Source: Aedoeadaptatus ivorii (GTDB taxonomy: Bacteria > Bacillota > Clostridia > Tissierellales > Peptoniphilaceae). From it: a stretch of DNA of 64,000 bases. Shown piece by piece: positions 7,364 through 17,080 of the stretch. The stretch spans positions 99,503-163,502 of the forward strand of contig NZ_JAUSWF010000004.1 in assembly GCF_030815095.1 (NCBI RefSeq), given 5' to 3'. The position numbers and the translations under genes are program-made. Within the stretch, counting starts at the first letter, position 1, and each line of letters begins with the position of its first letter. The notes beneath the pieces were generated by a model. The model was given only the letters and a program-made list of their open reading frames with translations. It did no database searches and had not been told where the DNA came from.

Positions 7364-8614
7364 TTATACAGCAATTTCGTCCGTGTCTTCTTCTTCGTCT
7401 TCGATATTCGGCTTGGGACGCTTGACGATATGGTCGTAGTAGATTTTTTCTACGATCATAGAAATCGCGTTGTCGCCGGCTACGTTGGCCGCCGTACCGA
7501 AAGAGTCCTGAGTCAGATAGAGGGAGACGAGGATGGCCGCGATGGGAGAATCCGTCGCGATGCCGACCACCGGCAAGAAGGGCAGGGCACTCATTACCGC
7601 GCCGCCCGGTGCGCCGGGAGCCGCCACCATAGCCACGCCCAATACGGCGATAAATTGAATCAACAGGCCATAGCCGTGGGGCATATTATACATATACAGC
7701 AAAGTATATACACAGGCCGTAATGGTGATCATAGAACCGGGCAAGTGTACCGTCGCCGACAAGGGGATGACGAATTCGCGGATCTGTCGGGTAACCCCGA
7801 TTTGACGGTTACATTCCACATTGACGGGAATGGAAGCCGCCGAAGATTGGGTACCCACAGCGGTGAGATAGCCCGGAATCATCTTGATAAAAGATTGAAC
7901 CGGATTTCTCTTGGTGTAGGTGCCCGCCACGAGGAACATCGCAAAGACGTAGAGCACGTGGAGAATCAGGATGCAGACGAAGATGCGGATAAAGATGGAA
8001 AGGATTGCAAATACACTGCCGGAGTAGGCCATATTTGCGAAGTTCCCGAAGATAAAGAAAGGAAGTAAGGGAATAATGACATTGGCCAAAACCATCTTAA
8101 TCATTTCGTTAAATTCGTCTACCAAGGTGTAGAAGCCGTCGCCGGTGCCCCGTTGTCTCAATATGGAAACGCACAGACCCACCATAAAGGCGAGGACCAA
8201 AGCCCCGGTAACGTCGATCGCCGGTTCGAGGGGAATCTCGAAGTACGCTTCGACGGTCTTTTCGGTGGCGCCTTGAATTTCTGCGACCATTTCCTTGGAG
8301 ATAAAGCTCGGGAAAATATTGCTCGCCATGATATAGGACAAAGAGCCCCCGATCAAGGTGGAGCAATACGCCAGGCCAACCGTAGCCAAGAGCAGCTTAC
8401 CGGCACCCTCGGAGAGGTCGGCGATACCTTTGCTGACAAATGCGATAATCATCAGGGGGATGATGAAGTTCAAGAACTTACCGAAGTTCGCAGAAAATGT
8501 CACTGCGATTTTGGTGACGACTTCGGGTAAGTAACTTCCTACCAGCACCCCTAAGAGGATCGCGATGATCAGTCGGGGAATCAGTCCCAGACTGAATTTT
8601 TTCTTTTCACTCAT
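7364..8614 (-). CDS. Sodium:dicarboxylate/glutamate symporter (DAACS family)
   Basis: This is a 416-residue membrane transporter of the glutamate/dicarboxylate:cation symporter family. Diagnostic segments are the serine-rich hairpin loop GTQSSAASIPVN, the following VIPLSATVHLPGS region, and the conserved APGAPGGAVMSALPFL near residue 330. It should import acidic or small neutral amino acids with sodium, in line with an amino-acid-fermenting lifestyle. The C-terminus is an acidic tail (EDEEEDTDEIAV). A GGAGGTTC ribosome site precedes the ATG at 8614. Confidence 0.92.
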   Translation of the reverse strand: MSEKKKFSLGLIPRLIIAILLGVLVGSYLPEVVTKIAVTFSANFGKFLNFIIPLMIIAFVSKGIADLSEGAGKLLLATVGLAYCSTLIGGSLSYIMASNIFPSFISKEMVAEIQGATEKTVEAYFEIPLEPAIDVTGALVLAFMVGLCVSILRQRGTGDGFYTLVDEFNEMIKMVLANVIIPLLPFFIFGNFANMAYSGSVFAILSIFIRIFVCILILHVLYVFAMFLVAGTYTKRNPVQSFIKMIPGYLTAVGTQSSAASIPVNVECNRQIGVTRQIREFVIPLSATVHLPGSMITITACVYTLLYMYNMPHGYGLLIQFIAVLGVAMVAAPGAPGGAVMSALPFLPVVGIATDSPIAAILVSLYLTQDSFGTAANVAGDNAISMIVEKIYYDHIVKRPKPNIEDEEEDTDEIAV

Positions 8615-8657
8615 TGTGAACCTCCTAGTTTTTGACTATGTATAATACCATGACTCC

Positions 8658-8667
8658 ATTATAACAA
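8658..8667 (-). promoter_or_regulatory. Likely -10 element of the symporter gene
   Basis: On the minus strand TTGTTATAAT gives a TATAAT box (8658-8663) with a TG extension. No clear -35 was seen. Confidence 0.4.
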
Positions 8668-8803
8668 ACTTAAGGAATTCCGCATCCGATTTCTAAAAAT
8701 ACTCTAAAAGTATACAATCATTTATCAAAGTCCTTTGATAAAGGAATCCGAGGCCGACGACGCTTTATCGGGTATACGGGTATATAGGAAATAGGAGGAA
8801 ACG

Positions 8804-9740
8804 ATGAAGCGATTATACACATGCAAAGACCGCGGCTACCGCGAAGCCCAGGGGGGCCAAGAGGCCTTTTGGATCGAACTCAGAAGTCCCGACGAACGCG
8901 AGATCAAAGAAATCACGCGGGCCTACGAACTCCCTAGAGACTATCTGACTGGGGTGGCCGATCCCTACGAAGTCCCCCGCAACGAAGGCGAGGACGATCC
9001 CAAGCCGGATCTGTTTATCCTACGCTATCCCATCAAAAACACCGACGGCTCTTACGATACCCGCCCTGTGGCGCTGATCCTTACAAAAAAGGCGGTAATT
9101 ACCGTCCACTACGACGGCAGTGATTTTTTTCGCGCCTTCAAAGAAGGCAAGGGCCCCAAGCTCTCCAAGGAAAACACCTCGCCGGTGGAGGATATGATTA
9201 TCAACTTCGCCTACTATATTTCGAAGAGCTATGTCGCCGCCATTCGGGAGATCAACGAAGAGATTATGGGCTTGGAGCAGGACATCAAGCGCTCTACCAA
9301 GAGCGGCTATATCGAAAAAACATCATTCTTTCCCGCAGTCTGATCCAGTTTAAGAGCGCCACAAGAGAAAACGAGCCGGTTCTCGAGGCGATCTTTCGCC
9401 TGCGTCGATTGGACGAAGACCCCGACCACGACGAACTCCTTCACGACGTGCAAGTAGAAAGCAAGCAGGCGCGCCTAAGGCAGAAGACGCCTCCCAGGTG
9501 ATGGAAAAACTGGGCGATCTGTATTCCAATGTCATCAACAACAATCTAAACGAGGTCATGAAAACCCTCACCTCCATCACCATTCTTATGACCGTACCCA
9601 CCATCGTCGGCGGCTACTGGGGCATGAACACGGAGCTGCCCATACAAAAGGCGCCCTTCGCCTTTTGGTGGCTGATCCTCTTGAGCGTCGTAGTGATTCT
9701 GCTTTTGACCTGGTATCTGAAGAAGAAGGACTATCTGTAA
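8804..9740 (+). pseudogene. corA: CorA-type magnesium transporter, broken by two frameshifts
   Basis: The N-terminal part (8804-9343, from MKRLYTCKDRGY to about YIEK) and the C-terminal part (from about 9480, APKAEDASQVMEK, to 9740) both match CorA. They lie in different frames and are joined by a third frame (ILSRSLIQFKSATRENE). The signature YWGMN and two C-terminal membrane helices are intact. The first break is at a run of six A near 9316, where one more A would restore the frame. The second is near 9467-9478 (CAGGCGCGCC), again one base short. As it stands no full-length CorA can be made. Sequencing error at the A run cannot be excluded, but two independent breaks favour real decay. Confidence 0.85.
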
Positions 9741-9745
9741 GATCT

Positions 9746-9784
9746 CGCTTTTCGAGGGCGGCTCGGAAAGCGTGCTATTTTTTT
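9746..9784 (+). terminator. Terminator after the corA pseudogene
   Basis: CGCTTT-T-CGAG, loop GGCGG, CTCG-G-AAAGCG, followed by a run of seven T at 9778-9784. Confidence 0.65.
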
Positions 9785-9794
9785 GTATGGGCTC

Positions 9795-9823
9795 TTTTCA
9801 GTATTTTCCTTTTGTGATACACT
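9795..9823 (+). promoter_or_regulatory. Probable promoter of the YkvI-like gene
   Basis: TTTTCA (9795-9800), a 17-bp spacer, then TACACT (9818-9823), 38 bp before the start codon. Confidence 0.45.
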
Positions 9824-9861
9824 TTTCACATGCAAACGTATCTCTCTATTGACTGGAGGAA

Positions 9862-11046
9862 ATGATGAAAAAGAACAATTACATAACGCCGATCAGTTTT
9901 GGCGTTGCGACGGTGTGGTTTTCCACCCACTGCGGGGCGGGCTTCGCCTCGGGTACACAGGAACTGCAGTTTTTCGCCAACCACGGCTGGTTCGGCGTAC
10001 TCATGCCCATTCTGACCTTTGTCCTGATCGCCCTGACCTACTATGTGGGCCTGGAGACCGCACGCCAAACCGATCGTTGGAGCTATGACGCCTGGTCCAA
10101 AGAGGCCTACGGCAAGTACAGCAAGGTCCTCACCCCCGCCATGGACGTGAGCATTGTCATTACCACCGTGGCCGCATCAGCCGCCACCATCGCCACCGGC
10201 GGGCTGTTGGTGAACGAATATCTGGGTCTGCCGGTGATCGTCGGCTCCCTTTTGATGGTCGTCATCGTCACCCTGCTCGTCATCTTCGGAGAAGAAGTCG
10301 TCCGCAAAAACGCCACCATTATGACTATCGCAATTTTGGCCATTATCTCTATCGTTATCGTGGCGGGCCTGATCAAATTCGGGCCGGATATCGCGCGCTT
10401 GTTCTCCGAAGGCTATGTGAATCCCCAAGCCACCAAATGGGGCATTAGCGCATCCGATGAGACCGTGCCGGGCAATCTCTTGAACTCGCTGTTGTGGGCG
10501 CTTACCTATGCGGGATTCCAAATTAGCGCCATCGGCGGCATCACCTCCTCTTTTAAGGGCGGTGAAACCAAAGAAGAATCCAAGGGCGCGATGATCGCCG
10601 GCGCGGTGATGAACATCCTGATGCTCGTCGGCATCTGCCTGTTGATCTTCTCGCAAATGCCCGACATCTACCTGAACGAAACCACCCGGGCGCTTCCCAC
10701 CATCGCCGTGGTCAACCAGCTTCACATCCCGATCCTGGAGGTGCTCTACCCAATTCTCCTATTTTTGGCGCTGATCACCACCGCCGTCGGCTTTATCTTC
10801 GGCATGGTACAACGGATCGAGCCCCATATCATGAAGCAAGAGACGAATATCGTCAAGAAAAAGGCGATCATCGCCGTGGCATCGCTGGTGGTCTGCTATC
10901 TGGTGTCCCGCTTGGGCCTGATGTGGATCGTACAAAACGCCTACAAGTACCTGGGAATCTTCAACTGGATCTTTATCATCCTGCCCCTGTGGTTCTTGGG
11001 CTATAAGGCGATCGCCCGCAGGGATCGCTTTCTGAAAGAAAAATAA
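9862..11046 (+). CDS. YkvI-family membrane permease (APC superfamily fold)
   Basis: This is a 394-residue membrane protein with about ten to eleven hydrophobic helices. The opening segment FGVATVWFSTHCGAGFASGTQ with its glycine-rich unwound helix is typical of YkvI-like proteins, distant relatives of amino-acid/sodium symporters. The substrate is unknown. Two tandem ATG codons (9862 and 9865) follow GGAGGA; either could start translation. The gene is bounded by its own promoter and terminator. Confidence 0.85.
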   Translation: MMKKNNYITPISFGVATVWFSTHCGAGFASGTQELQFFANHGWFGVLMPILTFVLIALTYYVGLETARQTDRWSYDAWSKEAYGKYSKVLTPAMDVSIVITTVAASAATIATGGLLVNEYLGLPVIVGSLLMVVIVTLLVIFGEEVVRKNATIMTIAILAIISIVIVAGLIKFGPDIARLFSEGYVNPQATKWGISASDETVPGNLLNSLLWALTYAGFQISAIGGITSSFKGGETKEESKGAMIAGAVMNILMLVGICLLIFSQMPDIYLNETTRALPTIAVVNQLHIPILEVLYPILLFLALITTAVGFIFGMVQRIEPHIMKQETNIVKKKAIIAVASLVVCYLVSRLGLMWIVQNAYKYLGIFNWIFIILPLWFLGYKAIARRDRFLKEK

Positions 11047-11062
11047 ACCATCGATCGCAAAA

Positions 11063-11088
11063 CGTCGCCGCATTCGGCGGCGTTTTTT
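11063..11088 (+). terminator. Terminator after the YkvI-like gene
   Basis: CGTCGCCG, loop CATT, CGGCGGCG, then six T. Confidence 0.88.
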
Positions 11089-11212
11089 ATTTTCCCGAAA
11101 GAAATGCGAAAATCCGCCCTTTTTTTGGCACAGGAAGTGCATTTATTCTCATTTGTGCTATACTGAAAAAGAGTCGTTTTTACGACCGTTTTTTACATAA
11201 GGAGATGTTTAC

Positions 11213-12907
11213 GTGCACAAGCATATACGCGCCTTTACGGGGATACGCGCCGTCGCCCTGTGGGGCGTGATCCTGTATCACCTATACCCCCACGTCGTAC
11301 GCGGGGGCTATTTGGGCGTGGTGGTTTTCTTCGTCTTGTCCGGCTATTTGCTCATGCGCCAATTTCTCGACAAGCCGACCGAGCCCATACACAAATTCAT
11401 CGACCGCTACAAGCGGCTCACCCCGCCCCTGTTGTTTGTCGTCGCGGTGACGACGTTTTTTGCCGCGGTATTTTTCCGCGACGATTTTTCGGCGGTATTC
11501 GCCTCCGGCCTCGCCGCGCTCTTTGGCGTAAACAACTGGCAGCAGATCCTCCACGGCTTTTCGTACTTCGATCTGCACGGGCGCTTCTTGCCCTTTACCC
11601 ATATGTGGGCGCTCTCCGCACAGATGCAGTTTTATCTGGTCTGGGCGATTCTTCAAAAGCGATTCGGCAAGAAAAAGCCCGCCTTTGTCCTCTCCCTCGC
11701 CGTGATGCTCATCGTCTCGTTTCTTCTGATGATGGGCATGACGCCCTTTCACGAGGACCATACCCGCATCTATTACGGCACCGATACGCGCTTTTTCTCC
11801 TTTGCCATGGGCGCGCTCTTCGCCGTACTGGGCAAGCAGGGGATCTTCCGAAAACCCCAGCGCGACAAGAGCCTCCACGTGCTCGCCCTTACGGCCGTCA
11901 CGCTGCTCTTATTCTTCTTCTTTGTCGAAGGGAAATTTCTCTATTACGGGGGCATGTTTCTCTTTACCCTGCTGATCTGCTTTCTCTTGGTATTTGTCGC
12001 CAAAGACGACAACGCCGCGGCGCGCGCCTTCGATACGCCCCTACTGCGCTATTTCGGCAGCCGCAGCTATGAGCTCTACCTGTGGCAATACCCCTTGATG
12101 CTGCTCTTTCAACAGTTTTTTGCCCACCACGCCATCTCGTATACGATGGTGGTGCTCTTGCAGCTGCCGGTGCTACTCCTCGCGGCAGAAGGCACCTATC
12201 GCCTATTCCGCGCCCCTAAGCGCAAAAAACTCGTACCCGCCCTGCTCCTCGTCTTCCTCCTCTCTTCGGGGGCGGGATTCCTCTTGCCCGAGTCCCCGGC
12301 GGCCGAGGCCGACCCCGTCCAAACCGAAGAAGCGCATGCCGAAGGCGATGTGCCCCAAGGGGTGAGCGCCGTCAATGCAGAGTGGCCCGCCCTCGCCCTC
12401 ACCGAAGCCGATCTCGAGACGCTTTCGGAAATGCGGGGGTTGATGATCGGCGACAGCATTACCGAGATGGTCGCTCCCTATGTGGAAGACCTTATGCCCC
12501 GTATGACCGTAAACGGCAAAGTCAACCGCCAACTCGTCCACGCCAAAGACGTCCTCTCCGAGTACGATTTGGAAAACCTGGACACGGACGTCCCCGTGGT
12601 ATACCAGCTGGGCACCAATTCCGACTTTCATTCCGACACCTTAAAGGACCTCCTCGACCGCACGGGGGATCGGCCTATTTATCTGATCAACACCGCCATG
12701 CCCGACCCCTGGGAGGCGAGCGTCAACGAAAAATTTGCCGAAGCTGCAAAGCGGCCGAATGTGCACCTGATCGACTGGTATTCCATCGCCAAAGAACGGG
12801 AAGACATCTTTATCGAGGACCACACCCACCCCAAGGGAATCGGACGCAATCTGTTCGCCCAAATGGTCGCCAAGGCACTCCTCGCCGGCGAAACCGACGC
12901 AGAATAG
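11213..12907 (+). CDS. Membrane O-acyltransferase with C-terminal SGNH domain (OatA-like)
   Basis: This is a 564-residue two-part enzyme. Residues about 1-345 form an acyltransferase-3 membrane domain of about ten helices, beginning IRAFTGIRAVALWGVILYHL and containing FFVLSGYLL. A linker rich in Ala and Glu leads to an extracytoplasmic SGNH/GDSL-like hydrolase fold (about 400-560). It has the catalytic serine in MIGDSI, the LGTNSD block and the DHTHPKG Asp-His pair. This layout matches peptidoglycan O-acetyltransferase OatA, which acetylates muramic acid and gives lysozyme resistance. Modification of another surface polymer is possible. Translation starts at GTG 11213 after AAGGAGATG. Confidence 0.85.
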   Translation: MHKHIRAFTGIRAVALWGVILYHLYPHVVRGGYLGVVVFFVLSGYLLMRQFLDKPTEPIHKFIDRYKRLTPPLLFVVAVTTFFAAVFFRDDFSAVFASGLAALFGVNNWQQILHGFSYFDLHGRFLPFTHMWALSAQMQFYLVWAILQKRFGKKKPAFVLSLAVMLIVSFLLMMGMTPFHEDHTRIYYGTDTRFFSFAMGALFAVLGKQGIFRKPQRDKSLHVLALTAVTLLLFFFFVEGKFLYYGGMFLFTLLICFLLVFVAKDDNAAARAFDTPLLRYFGSRSYELYLWQYPLMLLFQQFFAHHAISYTMVVLLQLPVLLLAAEGTYRLFRAPKRKKLVPALLLVFLLSSGAGFLLPESPAAEADPVQTEEAHAEGDVPQGVSAVNAEWPALALTEADLETLSEMRGLMIGDSITEMVAPYVEDLMPRMTVNGKVNRQLVHAKDVLSEYDLENLDTDVPVVYQLGTNSDFHSDTLKDLLDRTGDRPIYLINTAMPDPWEASVNEKFAEAAKRPNVHLIDWYSIAKEREDIFIEDHTHPKGIGRNLFAQMVAKALLAGETDAE

Positions 12908-12916
12908 CCGCACGCA

Positions 12917-12943
12917 CAACCGGAGAGATCTCCGGTTGTTTTT
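12917..12943 (+). terminator. Terminator after the O-acyltransferase gene
   Basis: CAACCGGAGA, GA, TCTCCGGTTG, then five T. Confidence 0.88.
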
Positions 12944-12982
12944 GTATCTTTTTTCGTACGCAATATTCTTCTTTTTACACCC

Positions 12983-13011
12983 TTGTCCGCCAAAGGCTTT
13001 CATAGTATAGT
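12983..13011 (+). promoter_or_regulatory. Promoter of the GldA-like dehydrogenase gene
   Basis: TTGTCC (12983-12988), a 17-bp spacer, then TATAGT (13006-13011). Confidence 0.65.
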
Positions 13012-13072
13012 ACCAACAAATACAGTGCCCGGAAGACGCGAAGGCGCCCCGGGCAGGGAGGTTGATTCGTAT

Positions 13073-14146
13073 ATGTTTTTGCCCGCATACAGCGTATCCC
13101 GCGGAGGCTATGACGACCTTGCCGCGGTTATAGATCGCGCACACTATACGCGCGTCGCCCTCATCGGCGGAGAGCGCGCCTTGGCCGCGGCCGCCCCGAA
13201 GATTCGAGAAGCCGTCCGTGCCTCCGGTGCCGATGTGGTGGCCGAGGTCGTCTACGGCACCGAATGTAGCCAAGAAAATATAGACCGCCTGGCGAACGAC
13301 GACGCCGTGCGCGCGGCCGATGTCCTCTTTGCGGTGGGCGGCGGCAAGGCCATCGACACCGTAAAGGTGCTGTCCCTCGCGCTCGATCTGCCCGTATTCG
13401 CCTTTCCCACCATCTGCTCCAACTGCGCGGCCATGACCGCCATCGCCGTAGTCTACCATCCCGACGGCAGCCTGTCGCACTACGCCTTTCCGCATGCGCC
13501 CCGCCACGTCTTTATCGACCTCGAGACCATCGCCAATGCCCCCGACATCTACTTTTGGGCGGGAATCGGCGACGGCATCAGCAAACAGGCGGAGGTCACC
13601 TTTGCCGCTCGCGGCGAAGCTCTCGACCACACCGCCCGGCTGGGCCTCGGCATCGCACAGACCTGCGAAGCGCCGCTGATCGAATACGCAGAGGCGGGAC
13701 TCCAAGACGTAAAGGCGCATCGCGTAAGCCGCGCGGTCGAAGAAGTCGCACTCGATATTTTGGTCTCTACCGGCTATGTATCCAATCTCACCAATCAGGA
13801 CGCATACTACTACAACTCGTCTTTGGCACACGTCTTCTTCGATACCTCCTGCTCGGTCGTCCGCGAAGGCAGCTACCTACACGGCGAAGTGGTCGCCTTT
13901 GGCGTCATGGTGCTTCACGCCTACGACGACAACGCGACGGAACTCGAAAAAATCGCCCGCTTTAACCGCTCCCTGGGCCTTCCCGTCACCCTGGCGGAAA
14001 TCGGCCTTTCCGAATCCGATCTCGACGGCATGATGGCACTCGCGCCCGAAACCATCGAGTTTCAGCGCGCCCGCACGCCCTTATCGGCGGATCGGCTCAA
14101 AGAAGCCGCCATTCGGGCAGACGCCTTCGGACGGACTTTGTTATAA
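13073..14146 (+). CDS. Iron-containing alcohol dehydrogenase family, glycerol-dehydrogenase-like
   Basis: This is a 357-residue metal-dependent dehydrogenase. The NAD-binding motif is VGGGKAIDTVKV. FPTICSNCAAMTA follows, then likely metal ligands in GIGDGISK (Asp), SLAHVFF (His) and LHGEVVAFG (His). The order and spacing match glycerol dehydrogenase and its relatives. The substrate could be glycerol or another polyol or aldehyde. The ATG at 13073 is chosen because GGGAGG lies 9 bp upstream; the open frame extends further upstream without a ribosome site. It appears monocistronic. Confidence 0.87.
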   Translation: MFLPAYSVSRGGYDDLAAVIDRAHYTRVALIGGERALAAAAPKIREAVRASGADVVAEVVYGTECSQENIDRLANDDAVRAADVLFAVGGGKAIDTVKVLSLALDLPVFAFPTICSNCAAMTAIAVVYHPDGSLSHYAFPHAPRHVFIDLETIANAPDIYFWAGIGDGISKQAEVTFAARGEALDHTARLGLGIAQTCEAPLIEYAEAGLQDVKAHRVSRAVEEVALDILVSTGYVSNLTNQDAYYYNSSLAHVFFDTSCSVVREGSYLHGEVVAFGVMVLHAYDDNATELEKIARFNRSLGLPVTLAEIGLSESDLDGMMALAPETIEFQRARTPLSADRLKEAAIRADAFGRTLL

Positions 14147-14163
14147 TAGAATCACGATCGATC

Positions 14164-14190
14164 GAGGGTCCTTCGGGGCCCTCTTTCTTT
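14164..14190 (+). terminator. Terminator after the GldA-like gene
   Basis: GAGGGTCC, loop TTCG, GGGCCCTC, then TTTCTTTC. Confidence 0.85.
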
Positions 14191-14266
14191 CGCCGCACGC
14201 TTTATCCCTTTATAGCGAAGTCTTACATATATACCAACTTCGCCGAGAATTCGATAGGAGATGAGG

Positions 14267-15391
14267 ATGAAACGAAAAATTTTGGCCGCCGCACTGCTGC
14301 TCCTGCTGCTCTTTTCGGGCACGAGCCTTGCACAAGGCGACATTCGCCTGTGGATTTACGGCGACTACATCGAAAGTGATGTGGCGCCCTATATCAAAAA
14401 CGACCGCACCATGGTCCCCCTTCGAGTCATCTCGGAGGAGCTGGACAAAGATGTGATATGGGTGCCCGAGTACCTGTCGGTCGTGATCGGAAATACCTAT
14501 AACGACTTCGAAGACGCCGTCATCTTTCGGATCGGCGACCGAAATTTGTACCATGCCGACGGCTATATCATGGCCAAACTCGACGCCCCGCCCGAAATTC
14601 GCGGCGACCGCACCTTCGTGCCCCTGCGCGCCGTGGCGGAAGCTTTGCAGATGGAGATCGGTTGGGACGGCGCCCACCGCACGGTGTATATCGGTTCCGA
14701 CTATCGGCCGCCGAAATACGACCGCCGGCAGATGCATCTGCGGATAGAGGGCAAGGACTACCCCATTCCCGTGCAGTATCAGGGAGAGGAACTCTATGGG
14801 GAGCTCACTGCGGTCGCCGACGCATTTGGGTACCGACTTACTTATGAAACGGCACCCTATGGCGGGGAAGGCACGGCCGGCTATTTGACACAGCCAAACG
14901 GTAGGAAGATTCTTGCCTGGTATTCAGTTAGGGTAGATGGAATTGACTTCTCAAATAATCCTGAAACTAGATCGCTCATTAAACTCCATGGCCGCGACTT
15001 TATATCCATGTCTATACTGGCTGATGCACTACACATGTACTATGCAGAAGATTCAGAAGCCGGAATTATCACATTAACGCCGGATACACGAAATGAAGAA
15101 TACCCCATTATTTTCCACGATCCAGCTGACACATCCTCCGATTACGTAAAAACACCCGCTTCTTCTATCAAAATCCGTTATCAAAATGGTCGTTATGAAC
15201 TCATCGGGATGGAAGAATATGGGGTTCATACAATAAAAGAGTTTCAAAATTCTTTTTATTTTGATGAATCTGGGAATTTCACACTCGATAAAATGAACAA
15301 ATTCAAGGGAGAAGCGAGGCTCTTATTTGATCACAACTACTATCTTTTATCTCGGAACGAGGGGTACGTCTTCTCTAATGCTTCCGGTTGA
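14267..15391 (+). CDS. Secreted stalk-domain protein (copper amine oxidase N-terminal-like)
   Basis: This is a 374-residue exported protein. It has a clear signal peptide (MKRKILAAALLLLLLF, then cleavage near SLAQG). Two repeats of the copper amine oxidase N-terminal-like stalk domain follow, marked by NDRTMVPLRVISEEL and GDRTFVPLRAVAEAL. Such domains are cell-wall or matrix modules without amine oxidase activity. The 3' part, from about 14890, is much more AT-rich than the 5' part and has no recognisable domain, so the gene may be a junction of two sources. The second ATG (14267) has the better spacing to AGGAG. Confidence 0.8.
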   Translation: MKRKILAAALLLLLLFSGTSLAQGDIRLWIYGDYIESDVAPYIKNDRTMVPLRVISEELDKDVIWVPEYLSVVIGNTYNDFEDAVIFRIGDRNLYHADGYIMAKLDAPPEIRGDRTFVPLRAVAEALQMEIGWDGAHRTVYIGSDYRPPKYDRRQMHLRIEGKDYPIPVQYQGEELYGELTAVADAFGYRLTYETAPYGGEGTAGYLTQPNGRKILAWYSVRVDGIDFSNNPETRSLIKLHGRDFISMSILADALHMYYAEDSEAGIITLTPDTRNEEYPIIFHDPADTSSDYVKTPASSIKIRYQNGRYELIGMEEYGVHTIKEFQNSFYFDESGNFTLDKMNKFKGEARLLFDHNYYLLSRNEGYVFSNASG

Positions 15392-15400
15392 TTTATGCAA

Positions 15401-15442
15401 AAGAAAAACGGACTACATGATTTGCTGTAGTCCGTTTTTCTT
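15401..15442. terminator. Bidirectional terminator between converging genes
   Basis: A perfect 17-bp stem (AAGAAAAACGGACTACA and its complement) with an 8-nt loop. T tracts lie in both directions. Confidence 0.92.
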
Positions 15443-15455
15443 ATAGGGATCGCGT

Positions 15456-16904
15456 TTATTGTTCGTGTTTCATTACTTCTTCTTTGCGACCGCCGGCAAT
15501 TTTGTTGACGATGAAGAAGTAGAGCACAGCTCCTACGGCGCCGATGATATAGGCGACGGTCATCGGCAAGCGCAGGCCGATATCGGCACTGGCGATATAG
15601 CTTACGACGACGAAAGCGTAGAACAGCCCGGGGATCAAGGTGAGCCAGTAGGGCTTGTTGTGCATCTTCAGGTAGATGGAGATCAGCGCCAAGGCGAATA
15701 CGGCCACCAGTTGGTTGGTAAAGCCGAAGTATCTCCAGAGGATTTGGAATCCTTCGCCGTTGGATTTTGCAAAGAACAGAATCAGCACCGCGGGAATAAA
15801 GAGCACCAAGGAAAGGAGCACGCGGTTTTTCGGCGTGGATTGGTCCATATTGATTTGCTCTGCCACCATCAGTCGCAGGGAACGGAATGCCGTATCGCCC
15901 GAGGTGATGGGAAGCACGATGACGCCCGCAATAGCAAAGAGACCGCCGACGGTACCCATAAATTCGCGGGAAATGTTCCCGACCATCAGGGTCGCGTTGG
16001 TGTCAATGGCGGCACCGCGGTTAAATACGATCATGGCACCGGCCGCCCAGACCATGGCGATAAAGCCTTCGATGATCATGGAGTTGTAGAAGATGCCGCG
16101 ACCTTCGTGTTCGGATTTAACCGTACGGGAAATCAGGGTTGCCTGGGATCCGTGGAAACCGGACATAATACCGCAGGCGACGGTGATAAAGAACACGGGG
16201 ATAAACATTTGACCCGTGGGGTGCTTGGAGAGCAATGCCCCTTCGGTGATATTGTGCATATCGGGCGCGCCGTTTAGCAGGATGCCGATAAAGATAAATA
16301 CCGCCGACAGCACCAATACGGCGCCGAAAATCGGGTAGATTCTTCCGATAATCTTATCGATGGGGAAAAGGGTCGCCACGATGTAGTACAAGAGAATGCC
16401 CGCATAGGCGATCCAAATCGCGGTGCCGTTTACGTCCATGCCCAAGAGGTCGTTTACGATCAAGTCCCCGGGGGTGTAGATAAATACGACGCCGGTGAGG
16501 AGCATCAGAATACAGATGATGACGATGTAGATTTTGTTGGCCTTAGACCCCATGTATTTGGTGATCAGACGGGGCACTTGCCAGCCGTTGTTGCGCATGG
16601 AGATCATGCCGACGAAATAGTCGTGTACCGCGCCGGCCAGTACACAGCCGATGGGAATCGTCAAAAATGCGATGGGCCCGAACAAAATCCCTTGAATGGG
16701 TCCCAAAATGGGGCCGGTGCCCGCGATATTTAACAATTCGATAAGCGCGTTTCTGCCTTTGCTCATCTCTACATAGTCGACGCCGTCTGCCAGGCGAACG
16801 GCGGGGGTGTCTCGGTCGTCCGGACCGAAGATCTTTTCTACGAATTTGCCGTAGAAGAAGCCGCCGACGATGAGGATGACCAAACCCAAGATAAATAAAG
16901 CCAT
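15456..16904 (-). CDS. cstA: CstA-family peptide/pyruvate transporter, short form
   Basis: This is a 482-residue membrane protein of the CstA (carbon starvation) family. Characteristic segments are AGTGPILGPIQG near residue 60, the conserved HDYFVGMISMRNNG, and FHGSQATLISR in the middle. CstA-type carriers import peptides or pyruvate. The long forms are about 700 residues, and this 482-residue form is common in Firmicutes. It begins at an ATG with TAGGAGG upstream and is transcribed alone from a good promoter. Confidence 0.9.
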   Translation of the reverse strand: MALFILGLVILIVGGFFYGKFVEKIFGPDDRDTPAVRLADGVDYVEMSKGRNALIELLNIAGTGPILGPIQGILFGPIAFLTIPIGCVLAGAVHDYFVGMISMRNNGWQVPRLITKYMGSKANKIYIVIICILMLLTGVVFIYTPGDLIVNDLLGMDVNGTAIWIAYAGILLYYIVATLFPIDKIIGRIYPIFGAVLVLSAVFIFIGILLNGAPDMHNITEGALLSKHPTGQMFIPVFFITVACGIMSGFHGSQATLISRTVKSEHEGRGIFYNSMIIEGFIAMVWAAGAMIVFNRGAAIDTNATLMVGNISREFMGTVGGLFAIAGVIVLPITSGDTAFRSLRLMVAEQINMDQSTPKNRVLLSLVLFIPAVLILFFAKSNGEGFQILWRYFGFTNQLVAVFALALISIYLKMHNKPYWLTLIPGLFYAFVVVSYIASADIGLRLPMTVAYIIGAVGAVLYFFIVNKIAGGRKEEVMKHEQ

Positions 16905-16943
16905 AGTTCCTCCTAAATACTGTAAAATATTGCTTTCATATCT

Positions 16944-16972
16944 ATTCTACTGTTTTTACACTTACCCTTCAA
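16944..16972 (-). promoter_or_regulatory. Promoter of cstA
   Basis: Minus strand: TTGAAG (16967-16972), a 17-bp spacer, TAGAAT (16944-16949). Confidence 0.65.
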
Positions 16973-17080
16973 CACCGATCTTTCACCAAATTGTTGCAAA
17001 GTTTTTGCTTTTTCTGTGAAATGGGTTCGAATTTAGGGATTGTTCTCGTTTGCACGTCGATATCAAAATTTTCGCAAAAC

